Below, in pieces: positions 35,188 to 45,431 of a stretch of 64,000 nt of DNA (positions are counted from its first letter, which is position 1; each line of letters opens with the position of its first letter). The translations under genes were made by a program, and so were the position numbers. The DNA comes from Mycolicibacterium sp. S2-37. GTDB taxonomy: Bacteria; Actinomycetota; Actinomycetes; Mycobacteriales; Mycobacteriaceae. The notes under the pieces were generated by a model. The model was given only the letters and a program-made list of their open reading frames with translations, made no database searches and had not been told where the DNA came from. The stretch covers positions 186,001 to 250,000 of the forward strand of contig NZ_JAFEVR010000006.1 in assembly GCF_017352375.1 (NCBI RefSeq), read 5' to 3'.

Positions 35188-36849
35188 CTAGGACGTCAAC
35201 GCGGCCACGATCTTCTTCTTGTCCACCTTCCCGACCGCGGTGGTGGGCAGGGACGGCATCGGCACCAGCACGTCCGGACGCGCGTGCGTGGAGGCGCCGC
35301 GCTCGTCGAGGAATCCGTTGACCTCGGCGAGCGTCAGTTGCTTGCCACGGAAAACGACTGCCGCGCAGATCTTTTCACCGAGGTACTCATCGGGCAGCGC
35401 GACAGCGGCCGCAGAGTAGATCGCGGGATGGGTGAGCAGGTGGTCTTCCAGGTCGGTCGCGGACACGGTCTCGCCGCCACGGTGGATGACGTCCTTGATC
35501 CGGCCGGTCACCTCGACGTTGCCGGCCAGCGGGCCCTCGGCGAAGATCCGCACCCGGTCGCCGGTGCGGTAGAAGCCGTCGGGGCTGAACGAGCGCGCGT
35601 TGGCCTCGTCGTCCCGGTAGTACCCGTTGAGCGTGTACGGACCGCGGACCAGCAGTTCGCCTTCTTCGCCCGGCGCCACGTCGACGCCCTCGTCATCGAC
35701 CACCCGCATCTCGTCGTGTGGTGACATCGGCCTGCCCTGGGTGTGGACCACCACGTCCACCGGATCGCCGGGCCGGGTGAAGTTCAGCATCCCCTCGGCC
35801 ATCCCGAAGATCTGCGACAGCCCCGGCGTCAGCCGGTCGAGGATGAACTGAGCCTCCTCGGGGCTCATCCGTGATCCGCCGACCTGCACCAGACGCAGCG
35901 AGGTGGGCAGCACCGGCTCCCACTCGCATGCCTGGGCCCACAGCTTGCCCAGGGCGTTGACCAGACCCGTCACCGTCACCCGGTGCTTCTCGATCAGCGC
36001 GAACGCCGCCTCGGGGCTCGGATCGGCGGTGAGCACCGTGGTGGCGGCGACCGTCATCGCGCCGAGCATTCCGGGGCAGGCGAGCGGGAAGTTGTGGCCG
36101 GCGGGCAGCGCGACCAGGTAGACGTCGTCCGGGGTGAACAGGCAGGTCTGGGCGCTCGCTAGGGCGGTATAGACGTAGTCGTCGTGGGTGCGGGCGATCA
36201 GCTTGGGCAGCCCCGTCGTGCCGCCCGAGACCAGCAGCACCGCGGGCGCCGAGGTGTCGACCGGCCCCAGGTCCGGCGCGGGCCCGTCGGCGTCGGCCAC
36301 CTCGGCCCACGACGCGTACGGCCCCGGATCGCCGTCGACGAGGACATGCCGCAGCGCGGGGCGGTCGGCCATCAGCTGCGCGGCCATCTCCCGGTAGTCG
36401 AAGCCGCCCGCCCGGTCCGGGATGATCAGGCCCACGGCGCCACTGACGTCGGCGAAGTGACCGAGTTCGGCGGCGCGGTGTCCGGGCAGGCACATCACCG
36501 GTACCACCCCGGCGCGCAGCAGCCCGAAGAACGCGACGGCGAACCGGATCGAATTGGGCAGCTGAAGCAGCACCCGATCGCCGGGCGCGATACCGCGGGC
36601 GGCCAGCGCCGCGGCCACCCCGTCGGCGCGGGCGCTCAACTCGGCGAAGGACAGCGCGCCGTCCCGGTCGACGACCGCCGGGTGCTCGGGGCGCTGTCGC
36701 ACCGCCTCGGTGAGGATCGAATCCAGGGGGCGTCCGGTCCAGTAGCCCGCTCGCCGGTACTCCTCGGCCCGGTCGGCCGGAAAGGGCACGAAACCCTTCC
36801 GTAGATCGCTGCTGAGATCGTCCTCGATGTGCTGGAAACCACTGCTCAT
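35188..36849 (-). CDS. mbtA: MbtA, salicyl-AMP ligase
   Basis: A 553-residue stand-alone aryl-acid adenylating enzyme (DhbE/EntE family). It activates the aryl acid (salicylate in M. tuberculosis) as the AMP ester and loads it on the aryl carrier domain of MbtB. Motifs: VLLVSGGTTGLPKLIARTH (P-loop), AGHNFPLACPG (aryl-acid pocket), YRTGDRVRI, and VGKVDKKKIV with the C-terminal lysine. ATG 36849 is chosen because the longer frame to 36909 runs through the promoter and an iron box. It is divergent from mbtB. No salicylate synthase gene lies beside it, and a 6-methylsalicylate synthase-like gene is 13 kb away, so its real substrate may be 6-methylsalicylate. Confidence 0.95.
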   Translation of the reverse strand: MSSGFQHIEDDLSSDLRKGFVPFPADRAEEYRRAGYWTGRPLDSILTEAVRQRPEHPAVVDRDGALSFAELSARADGVAAALAARGIAPGDRVLLQLPNSIRFAVAFFGLLRAGVVPVMCLPGHRAAELGHFADVSGAVGLIIPDRAGGFDYREMAAQLMADRPALRHVLVDGDPGPYASWAEVADADGPAPDLGPVDTSAPAVLLVSGGTTGLPKLIARTHDDYVYTALASAQTCLFTPDDVYLVALPAGHNFPLACPGMLGAMTVAATTVLTADPSPEAAFALIEKHRVTVTGLVNALGKLWAQACEWEPVLPTSLRLVQVGGSRMSPEEAQFILDRLTPGLSQIFGMAEGMLNFTRPGDPVDVVVHTQGRPMSPHDEMRVVDDEGVDVAPGEEGELLVRGPYTLNGYYRDDEANARSFSPDGFYRTGDRVRIFAEGPLAGNVEVTGRIKDVIHRGGETVSATDLEDHLLTHPAIYSAAAVALPDEYLGEKICAAVVFRGKQLTLAEVNGFLDERGASTHARPDVLVPMPSLPTTAVGKVDKKKIVAALTS

Positions 36850-36893
36850 CGCGTGGAAAGGCCCCTCTGGTAGGAGTGTTCGGTCCCTTGAAT

Positions 36894-36912
36894 ATAGGGT
36901 AGCCTCCACGAA
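36894..36912. promoter_or_regulatory. Iron box 1 (mbtA side)
   Basis: ATAGGGTAGCCTCCACGAA matches about 13 of 19 positions of the IdeR consensus (TWAGGTWAGSCTWACCTWA). On the reverse strand it overlaps a TATATT -10 element (36896-36891) that suits mbtA, 42 bases from its ATG. Confidence 0.7.
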
Positions 36913-36913
36913 G

Positions 36914-36932
36914 TTAGGGCAGCCTATACTGA
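36914..36932. promoter_or_regulatory. Iron box 2 (mbtB side)
   Basis: TTAGGGCAGCCTATACTGA matches about 14 of 19 positions of the IdeR consensus and contains TATACT (36925-36930), a good -10 element for mbtB, whose GTG start is at 36945 after GGAGG (36936-36940). IdeR-Fe bound here would block both divergent promoters when iron is sufficient. Confidence 0.75.
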
Positions 36933-36944
36933 GTTGGAGGACGG

Positions 36945-39900
36945 GTGAAAAGCCAGGCGGACGGCGTTGCGACGAGTTCGGCGACGGTGCGCGCCGAGGT
37001 CGCCGAACTTCTCGGCATTGACGCGTCCGAGCTCGACCCGGACGCCGATCTCATCGCCTCCGGGCTGGATTCCATCCGCATGATGTCGCTGTCGGGGCGG
37101 TGGCGAAAACAGGGTATCGACGTGGGCTTCGCAGCCATGGCGGCCAATCCGACCGTCGCGTACTGGACCCAGCTGGTCGGCGAGCACGCACCCGCTCCGG
37201 CCGGCGGCTCCGACGCTCCCGCGCCCGATACCGGTGACCCCGACGCGCCGTTCCCGTTGGCGCCGATCCAGCACGCCCTCTGGGTGGGGCGCAACGAGCT
37301 GACCGAACTCGGCGGCGTGGCCGCCCACCTGTACGTCGAGTTCGACGGCTTCGGCGTCGATCCCGACCGGCTGGGCGCTGCGGCCGCACAGCTCGCCGCA
37401 CGCCACCCGATGCTTCGCGTCGAGATCCTCGGCGACGGTTTGCAGCGCATCGGCGACCGGCCGCTGCCGGTCAAGGTGACCGATCTGCGCGATCTGGACT
37501 CCGCGGCCGCCGAGGAGCGGCTCGAGGAGATCCGCCAGACCAAGTCCCATCAGCTGCTCGAGGGGGAGGTCCTCGAGCTGGCGCTGACCCTGCTGCCCGA
37601 CGGGCGCACCCGGTTGCACGTCGATCTCGACATGCAGGCCGCCGACGCCGTCAGCTACCGCAACTTCATGGCCGACCTCGCGGCGTTCTACCGCGGTGCG
37701 CAGCTTCCCGGCCTGGACTACAGCTATCGGGAGTACCGCAGCGCGTTCACCGCCACCCCGCCTGCGGCCGCCGACGCCGACCGGGCCTGGTGGACCGAAC
37801 GCATCCCGTCCCTGCCAGAACCGCCCGCACTGCCGCTGGTGCCCCGCGCGGAGCAGCGCAACCCGCACCGCGGCACCCGCCGCTGGCAGTTCCTCGACGC
37901 GCAGACCCGCGACGGGCTCTACGCCGCGGCCCGCAAGCGCGGGATCACGCCGGCGATGGCGTTCGCCGCGTCCTATGCGGGCACCCTGGCCCGCTGGTCG
38001 ACCAGCAGGCACTTCCTGCTCAACCTGCCGATGTTCGGCCGCGAGCCCTACCACCCCGACGTCGACAAACTGGTCGGTGACTTCACCTCCTCGGTGATGC
38101 TCGACGTCGACTTCACCCATGCGCACACCCCCGCCCAGCGGGCCCGCGTCGTGCAGGACGCGCTACACACCTCCGCCAGCCACGCCACCTACTCCGGCCT
38201 GTCCGTGCTGCGCGACCTGAGCCGCCATCACGGCACCCCGACGCTGGCGCCGTTCGTCTTCACCAGCGCGCTGGGCCTGGGCGATCTGTTCGCCGGCGAT
38301 GTCACCGATCAATTCGGCACACCCGTCTGGCACATCTCCCAGGGGCCGCAGGTGCTGCTCGACGCGCAGGTGACACCGTTCGCCGGCGGACTGCTCGTCA
38401 ACTGGGACGTTCGCGAGGAGGCCTTCCGGCCCGGCGTCATCGACGCGATGTTCGCCTACCAGCTCGCCGAGCTGGACCGCCTGGCCACCGACGACGCCGC
38501 CTGGGATGCGCAGGATCCGAGCGCTGTGCCCGAGGCGCAGCTGGCCGTGCGCCGCGCCCTCGACAGCACCGCAGAACGCAGCGGCGAGGCGCTGCACGAC
38601 GGCTTCTTCCGCAGCGCCGCAACGACTCCGGACGCACCTGCCGTCATCAGTTCGTCGGGCAACCTCAGTTACGCCGAGTTGCGGGAGCAGGTGCTGTCGG
38701 TCGCCGGGGCGCTGACCGTCGCCGGCATCAAACCGGGTGACACCGTCGCGGTGCTGGGCCCCAAGTGTGCCGAGCAGGTCATCGCATTGCTGGCCGTCCA
38801 CGCCGCGGGCGGGGTGTACGTGCCGCTCGGCGCGGATCAGCCCGCCGATCGTGCCGTGAGCATCCTGCGCAGCGCCGAGGCCCGGATGGCCCTGGTCTGC
38901 GGCGACGGCGAGATCCCGGAGAGCCTGTGCGCGCTGACGATCAAGGAGGCGCTGCGCGTGGGGGCGCGGGTCCAGGACGTCACGCCGGCGGCGATCTCGC
39001 CCGATCAGGTCGCGTACGTGCTGTTCACCTCCGGGTCCACCGGCGAACCCAAGGGTGTCGAGGTCACGCACGAGGCCGCGATGAACACCGTCGAGTTCAT
39101 CAACGATCACTTCGCGATCGGACCCGCCGACCGCTGCTTGGCGCTGTCCACCCTCGAAGGCGACCTGTCGGTGCTCGACGTGTTCGGGATGCTGCGGGCC
39201 GGTGGGTCGCTGGTGGTCGTCGACGAGGCGCAGCGCCGCGACCCCGACAGCTGGGCCCGGATGATCAACGACCACCGGGTCAGCGTGCTGCACTTCATGC
39301 CGGGTTGGCTCGAGATGCTGCTCGAGGTCGGCGACGCACTGCCGTCGGTCCGGGTGGTGCCCACCGGCGGCGACTGGGTGCGCACCGAGATGGTGCGCGC
39401 ATTGCGCTCGGCCGCGCCGAATGTCCGGTTCGCCGGCCTGGGCGGCGCGACCGAGACCGCCACCCACAACACGATCTGCGAGCCGACGGACCTGCCGCCG
39501 GAATGGTCGGCCGTCCCGTTCGGCCGCCCGCTGCCCAACAACGCCTGCCGCGTGGTCGCGGCCGACGGATCGGACTGCCCGGACTGGGTGCCCGGGGAGT
39601 TGTGGGTGTCGGGCGGTATCGCCCGCGGATACCGCGGTCGGCCCGATCTGACCGCCGAACGCTTCGTCTCGCACGCCGGACGGACGTGGTACCGCACCGG
39701 GGATCTGGTCCGCTACCTGCCCGACGGTCAGCTGGACTTCGTCGGCCGCGCCGACCACCGCGTCAAGGTCAGCGGATACCGGATCGAGCTCGGCGAGGTC
39801 GAGGCGGCGCTGCGGCGGATCGCCGGGGTGGATGCCGCCGTCGCCGCCGTTCTCGCCGCACCCGGGGACCGGCGTGGCGAGCAGCTGACCGCGATCGTGC

Positions 39901-40457
39901 GCGCGGCGGATCCGCGGCTGACGGTCGGCGACCTCACCGCAGCGATGGGCGAACTCGTTCCGCCGCACATGGTTCCGAGTCACATCGCACTCGTGGAGAA
40001 CATCCCGTTCACCGTCGGCGGCAAGATCGACCGCAGGGCGGTGGCCGCACTGCTCGGCAAGAGCCTCGCCGAGCGCGCCGACCGCCCGGCGCCCACCCAT
40101 CGGGCGCCCTCGACGGCTCTGGAGCGGGCGCTGGTCGACATCGTCGCGACAGTGCTCAACCGCGACGGGATCGGCCTCGACGACGACTTCTTCGAACTCG
40201 GCGGCGATTCGGTGCTCGCGACGCAGACGGTGGCCCGGATCCGCGACTGGCTCGACTCGCCGGGGGTGATGGTCACCGACATCTTCGCCGCGCGCACCGT
40301 CGCCGCTCTCGCCCGCCGGCTGGTCGGCCACGAGGCGGGCGGTGACCGCCTGAACGCGGTGGCCGAACTCTATCTGGAGGTCGTCGACATGAAGTCCGAC
40401 GACGTGGCCACCGCTCTTGGTACGGGGCTCGGTTCGACCTCTGCGCAGATGCGATGA
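36945..40457 (+). CDS. mbtB: MbtB, phenyloxazoline synthase NRPS (ArCP-Cy-A-PCP)
   Basis: A 1170-residue synthetase. It starts with an aryl carrier domain (Ser43 in GLDSIRMM), then a heterocyclisation domain (about residues 100-520; the DxxxxDxxS motif is DMQAADAVS), an adenylation domain (about 545-1010; [21 protein letters not shown]) that should select serine or threonine, and a peptidyl carrier (Ser1089 in GGDSVLATQ). It joins the aryl acid to Ser/Thr and cyclises it to the oxazoline ring. M. tuberculosis MbtB (1414 residues) carries a fused thioesterase; here the chain ends about 244 residues earlier and the thioesterase is a separate, ATGA-overlapping gene. Confidence 0.95.
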   Translation: MKSQADGVATSSATVRAEVAELLGIDASELDPDADLIASGLDSIRMMSLSGRWRKQGIDVGFAAMAANPTVAYWTQLVGEHAPAPAGGSDAPAPDTGDPDAPFPLAPIQHALWVGRNELTELGGVAAHLYVEFDGFGVDPDRLGAAAAQLAARHPMLRVEILGDGLQRIGDRPLPVKVTDLRDLDSAAAEERLEEIRQTKSHQLLEGEVLELALTLLPDGRTRLHVDLDMQAADAVSYRNFMADLAAFYRGAQLPGLDYSYREYRSAFTATPPAAADADRAWWTERIPSLPEPPALPLVPRAEQRNPHRGTRRWQFLDAQTRDGLYAAARKRGITPAMAFAASYAGTLARWSTSRHFLLNLPMFGREPYHPDVDKLVGDFTSSVMLDVDFTHAHTPAQRARVVQDALHTSASHATYSGLSVLRDLSRHHGTPTLAPFVFTSALGLGDLFAGDVTDQFGTPVWHISQGPQVLLDAQVTPFAGGLLVNWDVREEAFRPGVIDAMFAYQLAELDRLATDDAAWDAQDPSAVPEAQLAVRRALDSTAERSGEALHDGFFRSAATTPDAPAVISSSGNLSYAELREQVLSVAGALTVAGIKPGDTVAVLGPKCAEQVIALLAVHAAGGVYVPLGADQPADRAVSILRSAEARMALVCGDGEIPESLCALTIKEALRVGARVQDVTPAAISPDQVAYVLFTSGSTGEPKGVEVTHEAAMNTVEFINDHFAIGPADRCLALSTLEGDLSVLDVFGMLRAGGSLVVVDEAQRRDPDSWARMINDHRVSVLHFMPGWLEMLLEVGDALPSVRVVPTGGDWVRTEMVRALRSAAPNVRFAGLGGATETATHNTICEPTDLPPEWSAVPFGRPLPNNACRVVAADGSDCPDWVPGELWVSGGIARGYRGRPDLTAERFVSHAGRTWYRTGDLVRYLPDGQLDFVGRADHRVKVSGYRIELGEVEAALRRIAGVDAAVAAVLAAPGDRRGEQLTAIVRAADPRLTVGDLTAAMGELVPPHMVPSHIALVENIPFTVGGKIDRRAVAALLGKSLAERADRPAPTHRAPSTALERALVDIVATVLNRDGIGLDDDFFELGGDSVLATQTVARIRDWLDSPGVMVTDIFAARTVAALARRLVGHEAGGDRLNAVAELYLEVVDMKSDDVATALGTGLGSTSAQMR

Positions 40458-41191
40458 CGGCACCGCAGCTGGAATTCGCTCCCTGGGTCAAGCGTTTCGG
40501 TGGCACCGGTGCGGCGACGACGGTGGTGTTCCCGCATGCCGGGGGCGCTGCCGCAGCGTATCGGACATTGGCGAAAGCGTTGTCGGACAAGGGTGCCGAC
40601 ACGTTCATCGTGCAGTATCCACAGCGTGCCGATCGGTTGCGCCATCCCGCCGCCACCAGCATCGCCGACCTCGCAACCCAGTTGTTCGAGGCGGGCCCGT
40701 GGGATCGGGTCGCGCCGTTGAACCTCTTCGGACACTGCATGGGCGCGGTGGTCGCGTTCGAGTTCGCGCGCGTGGCCGAACGCCACGGCGTCCCGGTACG
40801 CACCCTGTGGGCCTCGGCCGGGCAGGCGCCCTCGACGGTCGCCGAAGCGCCGCCGCTGCCCACTTCCGACCGCGACGTGCTCGCCGACATGGTCGACCTC
40901 GGCGGGACCGACCCGCGCCTGCTGGAGGACGAGGACTTCGTGGAGCTGCTGGTGATGGCTGTGCAGGCCGACTACCGCGCACTGAGCGGATACGCGTGCG
41001 CCGCCGACGACCGGATCGCCGCCGACATCCACGCGCTGCGCGGCGATCGCGATCACCGGATCAGCCGGGAGTGGTCGGACCGTTGGGCGTCACACACCTC
41101 GGGGAGATTCGCGCTGACGACGTTCGACGGCGGCCACTTCTACCTCAACGAGCACCTGGACGCGGTCGTCGAGCTGCTGAGTGACGGATGA
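40454..41191 (+). CDS. Type II thioesterase of the mbt cluster
   Basis: A 245-residue alpha/beta-hydrolase thioesterase. It shows [14 protein letters not shown] at the N-terminus, the nucleophile motif GHCMGA (a Cys in place of the usual Ser of GHSMG), an Asp in [11 protein letters not shown] and the late His in [11 protein letters not shown]. Such enzymes remove wrong or stalled acyl groups from carrier domains, or release product. It corresponds in length and position to the C-terminal part of M. tuberculosis MbtB. ATG 40454 overlaps the mbtB stop (ATGA) and its own stop overlaps mbtC (ATGA). Confidence 0.88.
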   Translation: MTAPQLEFAPWVKRFGGTGAATTVVFPHAGGAAAAYRTLAKALSDKGADTFIVQYPQRADRLRHPAATSIADLATQLFEAGPWDRVAPLNLFGHCMGAVVAFEFARVAERHGVPVRTLWASAGQAPSTVAEAPPLPTSDRDVLADMVDLGGTDPRLLEDEDFVELLVMAVQADYRALSGYACAADDRIAADIHALRGDRDHRISREWSDRWASHTSGRFALTTFDGGHFYLNEHLDAVVELLSDG

Positions 41192-42507
41192 CCGGGACCG
41201 AAGAATCAGACCCGGTCGCCATCGTCGGCATGGCGGTCGAGGCCCCCGGTGGGATCGAAACCTGTGACGACTACTGGACGCTGCTGTCCGAGCAGCGCGA
41301 AGCGCTGGGTCCGTTCCCCACCGACCGCGGCTGGCCGCTGCGCGACCTGTTCGCCGGATCCCGCCGCGACGGCTTCAAGCCGATTCACGACCTCGGCGGA
41401 TTCCTCGTCGGTGCATCGGCGTTCGATCCCGAGTTCTTCGGGATCTCACCGCGGGAAGCGGTCGCCATGGATCCGCAGCAGCGCGTGGCGCTGCGGCTTG
41501 TGTGGCGCGCCCTCGAGGACGCCGGCATCAACCCCGACGATCTCGCGGGTCATGACGTCGGCTGCTACATCGGGGCTTCGGCGCTGGAGTACGGGCCCGC
41601 ACTCACCGAGTTCTCGCACCACAGTGGGCACCTCATCACCGGGACGTCGCTGGGCGTGATCTCCGGACGGATCGCCTACACGCTCGATCTGGCCGGGCCG
41701 GCCGTCACCGTCGACACCTCGTGCTCGTCGGCGCTGTCAGCGGTGCACCTGGCCGTGCAGGCGTTGCGCTCCGGTGACTGCGACGTCGCACTGACCGGCG
41801 GGGTGTGCGTGATGGGTTCGCCCGGATACTTCGTCGAATTCTCCAAGCAGCATGCGTTGTCCGACGACGGTCACTGCAGGCCCTACAGTGCACACGCCAG
41901 TGGCACCGTGTGGGCCGAGGGTGCCGGAATGTTCGTGCTGCAGCGCCGCTCGGCGGCGGTGCAGCAGCGGCGGTCGATCCTTGGGGAGGTGCGGGCGAGT
42001 TGTGTCAACTCCGACGGCCGCACCGTCGGACTGACCGCCCCCAGCGGCAGCGCGCAGACGCGGCTGTTCGCGCGGGCGATGACGCAGGCCGGCGTGTCCG
42101 CCGAGGACGTGGGCATGGTCGAAGGACACGGCACCGGAACCCATCTCGGTGACCGCACCGAATTGCACTCGCTGGCCGCCACCTACGGCGATACCGCGCC
42201 CGGACGCGGACCACTGCTCGGCTCGGTGAAATCCAACATCGGCCACACCCAGGCCGCCGCCGGGGCACTCGGCCTGGCGAAGGTGCTCATCTCCGCCGAC
42301 CGCACCACCATCCCGCCCACGCTGCACGCCGACGAGCCGAGCCGCGAAATCGACTGGGACACAACTGGACTCCGTCTCGCGGACAAGATGAGACCGTGGC
42401 CGTCCCGCAACGGCGAGCGGGTGGCGGCGGTCTCGGCGTTCGGGATGAGCGGTACCAACACCCATGTCGTGGTCGCGGTGCCGGACCACACGCGGGAAGC
42501 GACGTGA
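41188..42507 (+). CDS. mbtC: MbtC, polyketide ketosynthase
   Basis: A 439-residue stand-alone ketosynthase. The catalytic Cys179 is in VDTSCSSALS, and the two histidines are in EGHGTGTHLGD and KSNIGHTQAAAG. It works with MbtD (AT-KR-ACP) to add the malonyl-derived beta-hydroxybutyrate unit of the mycobactin chain. ATG 41188 overlaps the thioesterase stop; its stop overlaps mbtD (GTGA at 42504). Confidence 0.94.
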   Translation: MTGTEESDPVAIVGMAVEAPGGIETCDDYWTLLSEQREALGPFPTDRGWPLRDLFAGSRRDGFKPIHDLGGFLVGASAFDPEFFGISPREAVAMDPQQRVALRLVWRALEDAGINPDDLAGHDVGCYIGASALEYGPALTEFSHHSGHLITGTSLGVISGRIAYTLDLAGPAVTVDTSCSSALSAVHLAVQALRSGDCDVALTGGVCVMGSPGYFVEFSKQHALSDDGHCRPYSAHASGTVWAEGAGMFVLQRRSAAVQQRRSILGEVRASCVNSDGRTVGLTAPSGSAQTRLFARAMTQAGVSAEDVGMVEGHGTGTHLGDRTELHSLAATYGDTAPGRGPLLGSVKSNIGHTQAAAGALGLAKVLISADRTTIPPTLHADEPSREIDWDTTGLRLADKMRPWPSRNGERVAAVSAFGMSGTNTHVVVAVPDHTREAT

Positions 42508-45431
42508 TCGCCCAGCTGCCCGACGGTCGGACCCCGGTGGTGTTGAGTGCGCACGGTGACGATCTGATGCGCGCCGATGCCGCCGCGGTGCTGCGCTATC
42601 TGGACCGCGAGCCCTCGGTGACGGTCGATGCGGTCGCGGCCCGGTTGGTGACCACCCGCCGGATCCGACGGCACCGCGCGGTGATTCGCGCCCGGACCCG
42701 CGATGAACTGGCCGACGGACTGCGCGCCGTGGCCGACGGTGTCGAACACCCGCTGGTCGCCTCCGGTGCCGACGGAACCACCGCGCGGATCGCTTTCGTC
42801 GTCCCCGGCCAGGGCGCCCAGTGGCCGGGTATGGGCGCTGAAGCCTACGCCGAACTGCCCGAGTACCGGGCCGAGGCCGACGCTTGCGCCGCGGCGTTCA
42901 CCGCGGCGGATGCGCCGTCGCCGGTGCCCTACCTGACCGGGCCGGACGGGACCTTCACCGAAACCGAGATCGAAGGTGCCCAGTTCACCCACGCGGTCGC
43001 GCTGGCCCGGGTGTGGCGCTCCCACGGCGTGCTGCCCGATCTGACGGTCGGGCACAGCCTCGGCGAGATCGGTGCGGCCTACATCGCCGGGGCGATCACG
43101 CTGGCCCAGGCGGTCGCGGTGGTGATCGCCCGTGCGAGCGTGGTCGAACGGCTGCCCGGCCACCATGCGGTCGCCGTCCTCGGCGTGAGCGCCGACGAGG
43201 CGCGAAACGTGATCGCCGCGACGTCCGGCTGGCTCGAACTCGCCGTCGTCAACTCCGCCACGTCGGTCGCGGTCTCGGGGGACCGGCCCGCCGTCGCGGC
43301 CGCCGTCGCATCCGTCCGCGAACAGGGTCGCTTCGCCCGCGAGATCACCGTCGGCTTCCCGGTCCACACCAGCATCCTCGAGCCGCTGCGCGACGAGCTG
43401 CTGCGCCGGCTGCCGGAGTCGACGTTCACCGACGCCGCGGTCCAGTTCATCGGCGGTACCACCGGTGACCTGGTGCCGGCGGGGACGGGATTCGGCGACT
43501 ACTGGTGGGCCAACCTGCGCGACATGGTGCGGTTCGACCGCGCTGTGGAATCCGCGGTCCGCTGCGGGGCGAGGACGTTCGTCGAACTGTCCGCACACCC
43601 GGCGCTGCTGTTCGCGATGGGGGACCTGCTCGGCGACACCCCGGCCGTCCTCGTCGGCTCGGGACGGCGGGACACCCCGGTCGTCGAGACGCTGTCGGCG
43701 AACCTGGTCGCCGCTGCGGTGTCCGACACCCGACACGACTGGCGATCAGCCGCCGGCGACGCGGGCCGCGCGCTGCGCGGATTCCCCTACGCGCCCATGC
43801 GGGCCACACCGATGTGGGCGGTGCCCGAACCGCTGCCCGAGGTGGCGACCCTGACGATCGCGCACGAAACCTGGTCGCCGGTGCCCGCATCAGAGGTGCC
43901 GCCGAGAGTCGCCCCCGTGCCCGTGGCTGTACTCGACCTCGGCGCCGGCCCGACGGGGGAGGCCCTGCGTGCGGCGGCCGAGCGTCATCCCGGGGCGACA
44001 CTCGCCGCGCCGGAGGGCGCCGAGGTGGCCGTCGTCGTCGCACCCGCACTCGACCGCACCGACCCCGATTCGGCGGTCGCCGCGCTGACGGCCCTCGTCG
44101 ACGCGGGCGCATTGCGTTATCCCACGGTGCCCGGATCCCGGTGCCGCGATGTCTGGCTGGTCACCACCGCCGGCGAACAGGTGCTGCCCGACGACGTGGT
44201 CGATCTGCCTGCGGCCGCGTTGGCCGCGATGCACCGCAGCCTGGGACTGGAGAACCCCGACCGGGGTTTCCACCACCTCGACATCCCCACCGGCGGCGTC
44301 GCCGCGCAGGCGGTCATCGACGCGCTCCTGTCCGGTAGCGGCGAAATGGCGTTGCGGACAACCGTTTCGGGTGTGACGCGATACCGGCGCGGACTGGTCG
44401 ATGTGCCACCCCCGCCGGCCTGGCCGCCCCACACCGACCTCCTCGACGATGTGGTGATCACCGGTGCCGCAGGCGCGATCGGGATGCACTACGCGCGCCG
44501 GCTGGCCGAGCGGGGCGCCCGGCGCATCGTGTTGCTGAGCCGGCGCGGTGTGGACCGGTCCGTGCTGGCGGCGCTGGCCGAACCGCATGGCGCCGAGATC
44601 ATCTCGGTGCCCTGCGACATCACCGACGGTGAACGCCTCGCCACGGCGGCCCGCGAGTTCGGCGGGTCCGGTGCTTCGCTGCTGATCCACACCGCCGGGG
44701 CGGCGACGTTCGCGACCGGTGACCGCCTCGACGCGACGGCGACCGCGACCACCCTCGCCGCCAAGGTCGTCGGCCTGTCCCGGATGGCCGAGCTGTGGCC
44801 GCGGCGATCGGATGCACGAATCATGCTGTGCTCCTCGGTGTCCGGACTGTGGGGCGGTCACGGGCACGCTGCATACTCTGCGGCCAACCGCATGCTCGAC
44901 GTAATGGCCGTCCGGTTGCGCGCCGAGGGCACGCGGTGTGTGTCGGTGCGCTGGGGTCTGTGGCAGGCCTCCGACGGCGCCGGCATCGTCGACGCGACCG
45001 AGACCGCCCGCATCGAACGCTCCGGTCTGCGGCCGATGGCGCCCGAGGCCGCCGTCGAGGCGGGTCTGGCCGACCATCCCGCCGATCCGCTGGTGCTGTC
45101 GGCCGACCCGCACCGGCTGCGGATGTTCTTCGGCGCCGACGACCCGTCGCCCGCGCGGCAAGCGCCGTCGACCCGGTCCGAAGCGCCGGCCGACGCCGAG
45201 GGCGCCGTACGCGCCGGACTCGCCGCGGTACTCAGCATCTCCGACCGGGACGCCATCGATCTCGACGCCTCGCTGTTCGATCTCGGCGTCGACTCACTGC
45301 TCGCCCTCGACCTCCGCAAGCGATTCCGAAGCGTCCTCGGCCGGACGGTGCCGTTGGCCACCCTGCTGGGCGGCATCACCGGCGCCGAACTGGTCGCCGA
45401 GCTCAGCCAAGAAAGTGACACCCCCGAGTGA
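42504..45431 (+). CDS. mbtD: MbtD, polyketide synthase (AT-KR-ACP)
   Basis: A 975-residue protein that supplies the extender and reducing functions for MbtC. Acyltransferase: VVPGQGAQWPGMG near residue 95 and Ser185 in VGHSLGEIG. Ketoreductase: ITGAAGAIGMHYARRL near residue 652, with an active-site region SSVSGLWGGHGHAAYSAAN. Carrier: Ser931 in GVDSLLALDL. No dehydratase or enoylreductase is seen, in line with a beta-hydroxyacyl product. GTG 42504 overlaps the mbtC stop; the longer frame from 42396 reads inside mbtC. Confidence 0.94.
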   Translation: MIAQLPDGRTPVVLSAHGDDLMRADAAAVLRYLDREPSVTVDAVAARLVTTRRIRRHRAVIRARTRDELADGLRAVADGVEHPLVASGADGTTARIAFVVPGQGAQWPGMGAEAYAELPEYRAEADACAAAFTAADAPSPVPYLTGPDGTFTETEIEGAQFTHAVALARVWRSHGVLPDLTVGHSLGEIGAAYIAGAITLAQAVAVVIARASVVERLPGHHAVAVLGVSADEARNVIAATSGWLELAVVNSATSVAVSGDRPAVAAAVASVREQGRFAREITVGFPVHTSILEPLRDELLRRLPESTFTDAAVQFIGGTTGDLVPAGTGFGDYWWANLRDMVRFDRAVESAVRCGARTFVELSAHPALLFAMGDLLGDTPAVLVGSGRRDTPVVETLSANLVAAAVSDTRHDWRSAAGDAGRALRGFPYAPMRATPMWAVPEPLPEVATLTIAHETWSPVPASEVPPRVAPVPVAVLDLGAGPTGEALRAAAERHPGATLAAPEGAEVAVVVAPALDRTDPDSAVAALTALVDAGALRYPTVPGSRCRDVWLVTTAGEQVLPDDVVDLPAAALAAMHRSLGLENPDRGFHHLDIPTGGVAAQAVIDALLSGSGEMALRTTVSGVTRYRRGLVDVPPPPAWPPHTDLLDDVVITGAAGAIGMHYARRLAERGARRIVLLSRRGVDRSVLAALAEPHGAEIISVPCDITDGERLATAAREFGGSGASLLIHTAGAATFATGDRLDATATATTLAAKVVGLSRMAELWPRRSDARIMLCSSVSGLWGGHGHAAYSAANRMLDVMAVRLRAEGTRCVSVRWGLWQASDGAGIVDATETARIERSGLRPMAPEAAVEAGLADHPADPLVLSADPHRLRMFFGADDPSPARQAPSTRSEAPADAEGAVRAGLAAVLSISDRDAIDLDASLFDLGVDSLLALDLRKRFRSVLGRTVPLATLLGGITGAELVAELSQESDTPE

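Noticed and set aside
38163..40463. 766-codon reverse-strand open frame under mbtB
   Set aside because: A shadow of mbtB for the same reasons.
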